A stretch of 8,214 nucleotides of DNA from the NCBI GenBank assembly GCA_905203455.1, contig CAJKVX010000043.1, positions 1 to 8,214 of the forward strand, in the 5' to 3' direction. How positions within the stretch are numbered: position 1 is the first letter of the stretch; each line of letters opens with the position of its first letter. Positions 5,824 through 8,214 of the stretch are shown here, piece by piece. The position numbers and the translations under genes are program-made. Source of the DNA: an uncultured Eubacteriales bacterium. Its GTDB lineage: Bacteria > Bacillota > Clostridia > Christensenellales > UBA1242. The notes under the pieces were generated by a model. It was not told the origin of the DNA. It saw only the letters and a program-made list of their open reading frames with translations, and made no database searches.

Positions 5824-6507
5824 TTATTTAACCCTTTTGCCTTTTTCTCTTTTAAAGCACATAAACCAATCAAGGCAATATTTATCTTCGCTTTTATCTT
5901 CCATTCTTTGCTTTGCAACACCGCAAGAGCCCGCAGTTGGAATAATAACATCATCACCAGGTTGCCAGTCAGCAGGAGTGGCAACACTATCACTATCAGC
6001 CTTTTGCAATGCAAGAACAATTCTTTTAATTTCAGCAAAGTTTCTTCCTGTTGAAATTGGATAATACAAAATTGTTCTAATAATTCCCTTAGGGTCAATA
6101 ATAAACACTGCTCTTACTGCCTGAGTGGTGCTTTGGCTTGGTTGAATCATGCCGTAAAGTGAAGCAACTTCCATTTTAATATCTTCAATTAATGGAAATT
6201 TAACTTCAATATGTTTTTTGTCTTTCCATTCAAGTTCTTGAATTTTTCTAAGCCATGCAATGTGAGAATAAAGAGAGTCAACAGAAAGCCCAACAAGTTC
6301 AGTGTTAATTTCCTTAAACTCATTCATCATGCTTCCAAAAGTCATAAATTCAGTTGTGCAAACAGGGGTAAAATCTGCTGGGTGTGAAAACAAAATAACC
6401 CATTTCCCTTCATAATCTTTTGGGAAATTGATTTCCCCTTGTGTAGTAACAGCCTTAAACGCAGGCGCTTTGTCGCCAATAAGTGGCATAGTTATTCTTT
6501 CGTCCAT
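5824..6507 (-). CDS. Peroxiredoxin, Prx6-like with C-terminal resolving cysteines
   Basis: This 227-residue thiol peroxidase reduces hydrogen peroxide and organic peroxides. The thioredoxin-fold N-terminal half carries the peroxidatic Cys50 in HPADFTPVCTTEF. The Prx6-type C-terminal domain follows (YYPISTGRNFAEIKR, then PADWQPGDDVIIP). Cys211 and Cys217 in KYCLDWFMCF have the spacing of the resolving pair of archaeal enzymes such as that of Aeropyrum (Cys50/207/213). A further Cys195 is present in GSCGVAKQR. The start is placed at MDERITMP (6507) because GGGAGGA at 6514-6520 lies six bases before this ATG; a longer in-frame start would read through that SD. It is the first gene of a pair with desulfoferrodoxin, so one enzyme can consume the peroxide made by the other. 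A promoter lies just upstream. I see no clear PerR or Fur box. Confidence 0.93.
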   Translation of the reverse strand: MDERITMPLIGDKAPAFKAVTTQGEINFPKDYEGKWVILFSHPADFTPVCTTEFMTFGSMMNEFKEINTELVGLSVDSLYSHIAWLRKIQELEWKDKKHIEVKFPLIEDIKMEVASLYGMIQPSQSTTQAVRAVFIIDPKGIIRTILYYPISTGRNFAEIKRIVLALQKADSDSVATPADWQPGDDVIIPTAGSCGVAKQRMEDKSEDKYCLDWFMCFKREKGKRVK

Positions 6508-6513
6508 TTTTAG

Positions 6514-6520
6514 TCCTCCC
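6514..6520 (-). promoter_or_regulatory. Ribosome binding site fixing the peroxiredoxin start
   Basis: GGGAGGA on the minus strand, six bases before ATG 6507, is the strongest SD in the window. It decides for MDERITMP over the in-frame ATG ten codons upstream. Confidence 0.85.
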
Positions 6521-6527
6521 ATCACAC

Positions 6528-6555
6528 AATATATCATTACCTATTAAAATTTCAA
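6528..6555 (-). promoter_or_regulatory. Promoter of the peroxiredoxin-desulfoferrodoxin operon
   Basis: On the minus strand TTGAAA (6555-6550) and TATATT (6533-6528) are separated by 16 bp, each one mismatch from consensus. The leader would be about 13-15 bases and contains the strong SD. Confidence 0.6.
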
Positions 6556-6958
6556 AACAAATTTAAAAAAATATTGCAAGATTATCCCCTCTTCCACTTT
6601 ACAAAGCCCCCAAAATATGTATAATATCTATTAGCCATTGCAAAACCAACCACTTACTCAACACTCGGCAACAAACATAAATCACAAAACCGCAATCACC
6701 TAACAACACTTTAAAATTATCCCCAACATTAAACCTAGAGGGAACAAACAAATTAACAAACAACCCATAACATTTCATAAAAAATCACCAATAGTAACTA
6801 ATAAAGACTAAAATTAATAAAAACTAATAAAGTTGGTAAAAGTAACGATGTTTAACACTAACTAACAACCTAAAAATTTATTACCACAAACAAAAATACT
6901 AATTATTAAAACAATAAAAACACCACACTAACAAAAAAACAACCACAAGCCCAACAAT
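6556..6958. other. Gene-free, G-poor intergenic region
   Basis: About 400 bp with no gene I can support. The plus strand is strikingly A/C-rich with few G. A direct repeat AACTAATAAAG occurs at 6796-6806 and 6822-6832. A 59-codon minus-strand frame (6599-6778) with a GGTGA upstream exists, but its Val/Leu/Phe/Cys/Trp-heavy composition is what G/T-rich DNA gives by chance. No convincing tRNA promoter was located. Confidence 0.6.
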
Positions 6959-6996
6959 GCTGATGTGGCTCAGGGGTAGAGCACCGCCTTGGTAAG
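6959..6996 (+). pseudogene. 5'-half tRNA-Thr relic
   Basis: The relic begins GCTGATG, with a proper D-arm (GCTC-AGGGGTA-GAGC), an anticodon-stem 5' strand CCGCC and the complete loop TTGGTAA with anticodon GGT. It then departs from tRNA sequence: the 3' strand of the anticodon stem is broken, and no T-arm or matching acceptor strand follows before the intact tRNA-Thr 62 bp later. Against the intact gene it differs by a few substitutions and one D-loop base, so it is a diverged second copy, not a fresh duplication. It cannot make a functional tRNA. Confidence 0.8.
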
Positions 6997-7057
6997 ACAA
7001 GCAATCGGCAATTTTAATCAAAATTACAACTGAATATTTACTCCATTTTGGAGCTGT

Positions 7058-7133
7058 GCTGATGTAGCTCAGCCGGTAGAGCACTGCCTTGGTAAGGCAG
7101 AGGTCACGGGTTCAAGTCCCGTCATCAGCTCCA
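7058..7133 (+). tRNA. tRNA-Thr (anticodon GGT)
   Basis: A complete 76-nt cloverleaf: acceptor GCTGATG/CATCAGC, D-arm GCTC/GAGC, anticodon stem CTGCC/GGCAG with loop TTGGTAA (anticodon GGT at 7091-7093, reading ACC and ACU), T-arm ACGGG-TTCAAGT-CCCGT, discriminator T and encoded CCA (7131-7133). All stems pair. A hairpin terminator begins six bases downstream. The half-gene 62 bp upstream and the repeats beyond the terminator suggest that this locus has served as an integration target. Confidence 0.97.
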
Positions 7134-7138
7134 ATCAT

Positions 7139-7184
7139 AAACCTTTGAAAAACCCTTATAAATAGGCACTTTCAAAGGTTTTTT
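7139..7184 (+). terminator. Terminator of the tRNA-Thr gene
   Basis: AAACCTTTGAAA (7139-7150) and TTTCAAAGGTTT (7170-7181) form a perfect 12-bp stem with a 19-base loop, and the run of T continues to 7184. It lies six bases after the CCA end. Confidence 0.85.
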
Positions 7185-7225
7185 ATCTTCTAAAAATTTT
7201 TATAAATTTCCATTCAAAAAAACAT

Positions 7226-7257
7226 TTGCTGTCAATTTTTGGAGCAATTGCTGTCAA
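7226..7257 (+). repeat. TTGCTGTCAA direct repeats, left pair
   Basis: Two exact copies at 7226-7235 and 7248-7257, with starts 22 bp apart (about two helical turns). The same 10-mer occurs twice more at 7340-7359. They lie 93-124 bp past the tRNA-Thr 3' end. Candidate integrase arm-type binding sites. Confidence 0.8.
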
Positions 7258-7266
7258 AAAAGAGAC

Positions 7267-7307
7267 AAAAAAATAGACCGATAGCCAAATATTGAACTAT
7301 CGGTCTA
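7267..7307 (-). terminator. Terminator of the orphan gene next to the tRNA
   Basis: On the minus strand TAGACCGATAG and CTATCGGTCTA (7297-7307 and 7274-7284) form a perfect 11-bp stem with a 12-base loop, followed by a run of seven T (A-tract 7267-7273 on the plus strand). It lies 53 bp past the stop of the gene at 7360-8007 and is bracketed by the two pairs of 10-bp repeats. Confidence 0.88.
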
Positions 7308-7339
7308 AATTGTTCTAATACTATATGAAACGGGTATAT

Positions 7340-7359
7340 TTGCTGTCAATTGCTGTCAA
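7340..7359 (+). repeat. TTGCTGTCAA direct repeats, right tandem pair
   Basis: Two exact head-to-tail copies (7340-7349, 7350-7359), ending at the base before the stop codon of the minus-strand gene at 7360. With the left pair this makes four copies of a 10-mer within 134 bp. A 10-bp period puts both sites on the same face of the helix. Confidence 0.85.
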
Positions 7360-8007
7360 TTAAATAAGTTTTAAAAAACTTAAAAACTCATCTCCCAATT
7401 CAGTTGTTCTTTTTGCAAGCATTCCTTGCACTGTCATTGTTACATTTATACTTTGAGTAGTCATTAAACCATCATTGTATAAATCGTTAATACATTTATC
7501 TTTTAATGGCACGACCTCAGGATAGACTTTGCTTAATGGTTGTAGTGGCGACCCCATCACATAACTATTAACATTTAAATTATCAAACTTCTCTGGATTA
7601 TTAAAAAAGTTTAATATTTTTATATGTGCGACAGAATATTTTTCAACATACGACATAAACATAATAAGTTTATCTTCATCAATGCTGTGGTCAATAGAAT
7701 AAAGCAATGCGTTTGCCAAATATTCCAATTTTTCTTCCTTTGCAGTTTTCATAGCAAGTTCGGTTGTTTTTATTAGCATTGTTGCAAATGCTTCATTTTC
7801 ACCAATATCTTCCAATGTGGTTTCAAGTTTAGACAATCTATTTTCAATCATATCTTTCCATTTTTCTTGTCTTTTTTGCAAAATATTGCCCTTGACAACA
7901 TCGTAAACTGCAGTAACCAAAGCACCACCAACAGGTATAACACTTAAAGCTGTCTTACCAGCAACTTCTAAAACATCAATACATTTGTTTACTATTTCTT
8001 TTTTCAT
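7360..8007 (-). CDS. Orphan protein of a probable integrated element; possible defence or exclusion factor
   Basis: I cannot assign this 215-residue protein to a named family. Residues 14-39 (VAGKTALSVIPVGGALVTAV and beyond) are a Gly-rich hydrophobic stretch that could insert in or lie on a membrane. Residues about 44-100 are charged and helical (KLETTLEDIGE, then EKLEYLANALL), probably coiled. The last 60 residues look like a small winged-helix domain: INDLYNDGLM, then TTELGDEFLSFL. A hydrophobic helix plus a helical middle plus a C-terminal winged-helix-like end occurs in several accessory phage-defence proteins, but that link is inference only. The start is ATG at 8007, five bases after GGGGG; a TTG five codons upstream overlaps that SD and is rejected. 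The gene is monocistronic, with its own promoter and terminator, and stands at the tRNA-proximal end of the element, where cargo genes often lie. Confidence 0.8.
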   Translation of the reverse strand: MKKEIVNKCIDVLEVAGKTALSVIPVGGALVTAVYDVVKGNILQKRQEKWKDMIENRLSKLETTLEDIGENEAFATMLIKTTELAMKTAKEEKLEYLANALLYSIDHSIDEDKLIMFMSYVEKYSVAHIKILNFFNNPEKFDNLNVNSYVMGSPLQPLSKVYPEVVPLKDKCINDLYNDGLMTTQSINVTMTVQGMLAKRTTELGDEFLSFLKLI

Positions 8008-8026
8008 AATATCCCCCGACAAGAAT

Positions 8027-8055
8027 ATTATATCATAATTCTTTACTTATTTCAA
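8027..8055 (-). promoter_or_regulatory. Near-consensus promoter of the orphan gene
   Basis: On the minus strand TTGAAA (8055-8050) and TATAAT (8032-8027) are separated by exactly 17 bp. The -10 is perfect, and this is the best promoter in the window. The predicted leader of about 13 bases contains the GGGGG SD (8017-8013). I see no operator palindrome, so strong constitutive expression is likely. Confidence 0.75.
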
Positions 8056-8067
8056 TTTAGGTTGCCA

Positions 8068-8214
8068 TTACATCTCAAAATCTTTTTCTTTTCTCTTTTT
8101 CTTTCTTTCGAGTTCTTTAATCATTCTATCAATTTCTTCGTCAGTAAGTTCATCATCTTTTGGCTTTTCAATTTCAACTTCTTTCTCTTTTTGCTGTTCT
8201 TGAATTCTAGTGTT
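8068..8214 (-). CDS. C-terminal end of a highly charged protein (partial)
   Basis: The frame is open from the right edge to TAA at 8070-8068 and encodes 48 residues, starting NTRIQEQQKEKEVEIEKPKD and ending RKKKRKEKDFEM. It is almost entirely Lys, Glu, Asp and Arg with few hydrophobics, so it is a disordered or coiled tail. The gene is codirectional with the orphan gene, whose promoter sits partly in the 60-bp gap. Such tails end many phage and plasmid proteins, but nothing here identifies the product. The 5' part lies outside the window. Confidence 0.6.
   Translation of the reverse strand, partial: NTRIQEQQKEKEVEIEKPKDDELTDEEIDRMIKELERKKKRKEKDFEM

Noticed and set aside
5808..6098. N-terminal extension of desulfoferrodoxin into the peroxiredoxin gene
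   Set aside because: Canonical desulfoferrodoxin begins at MELKFYICPICGN, with an SD just before it. The extension is out of frame with, and inside, the real peroxiredoxin gene.
6599..6778. 59-codon minus-strand ORF with GGTGA before its ATG
   Set aside because: Its Val/Leu/Phe/Cys/Trp-heavy sequence follows from the G/T-rich strand, and no domain or promoter supports it. It is left as a weak possibility only.
6899..7084. 61-codon minus-strand ORF over the tRNA region
   Set aside because: It is antisense to the tRNA-Thr relic and to the start of the intact tRNA-Thr gene.
6959..7133. An intron-containing or split tRNA-Thr spanning the half-gene and the full tRNA
   Set aside because: The downstream copy is a complete tRNA with its own acceptor 5' strand and D-arm, and the relic has no matching 3' half. 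Splicing is not needed and is not supported.
7226..7359. CRISPR array or replication iterons
   Set aside because: Only four 10-bp copies with unequal gaps and no spacer-sized units, so not CRISPR. No replication initiator gene is seen, so iterons are less likely than integrase arm sites, though not excluded.

Overview
This window is AT-rich DNA that most resembles an uncultured low-GC member of the Bacillota (Clostridia-like). The grounds are the codon and base composition, Gram-positive style promoters and Shine-Dalgarno (SD) sequences, a tRNA with encoded CCA, a SipW-type signal peptidase, a chromosomal TraX-family membrane protein, and the anaerobe pairing of desulfoferrodoxin with a peroxiredoxin. 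The taxonomic placement is inference; no marker gene settles it.

Left edge to 680: apart from a possible nine-residue tail of an upstream gene, this stretch has no gene. It carries a cluster of complete and half copies of a palindromic repeat (about 188-556), visibly richer in GC than its surroundings. 680-3127 (minus strand): a SipW-like signal peptidase with very long low-complexity cytoplasmic tails, then an interval with a possible tiny Cys-rich ORF or gene relic, then a membrane-anchored bacterial PH-domain protein. 3475-4221 (plus): a TraX-family polytopic membrane protein, ending in a strong hairpin terminator. 4443-5315 (minus): an unrecognised membrane-anchored or secreted protein with a long acidic Asn/Asp/Glu linker. 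5424-6507 (minus): a compact two-gene oxidative-stress operon, peroxiredoxin followed by desulfoferrodoxin. The second gene's product, superoxide reductase, makes the hydrogen peroxide that the first can remove.

6508-6958 is gene-free and G-poor on the plus strand. It is followed by a 5'-half tRNA-Thr relic and then an intact tRNA-Thr(GGU) with its own terminator. Beyond the tRNA the character changes. Four copies of a 10-bp direct repeat (TTGCTGTCAA) bracket a strong minus-strand terminator, immediately next to an orphan gene (7360-8007) with its own near-consensus promoter. The C-terminal end of another highly charged gene runs off the right edge. The most economical reading is the end of a tRNA-targeted integrated element, with the repeats as candidate integrase arm-type sites and the orphan gene as end cargo. 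No integrase is in view.

A second theme is translation initiation. Four genes have clear SD sequences. Three others (PH-domain, TraX, acidic secreted protein) have none, and the best promoter match for each lies so close to the ATG that the transcript would start at or within a few bases of it.
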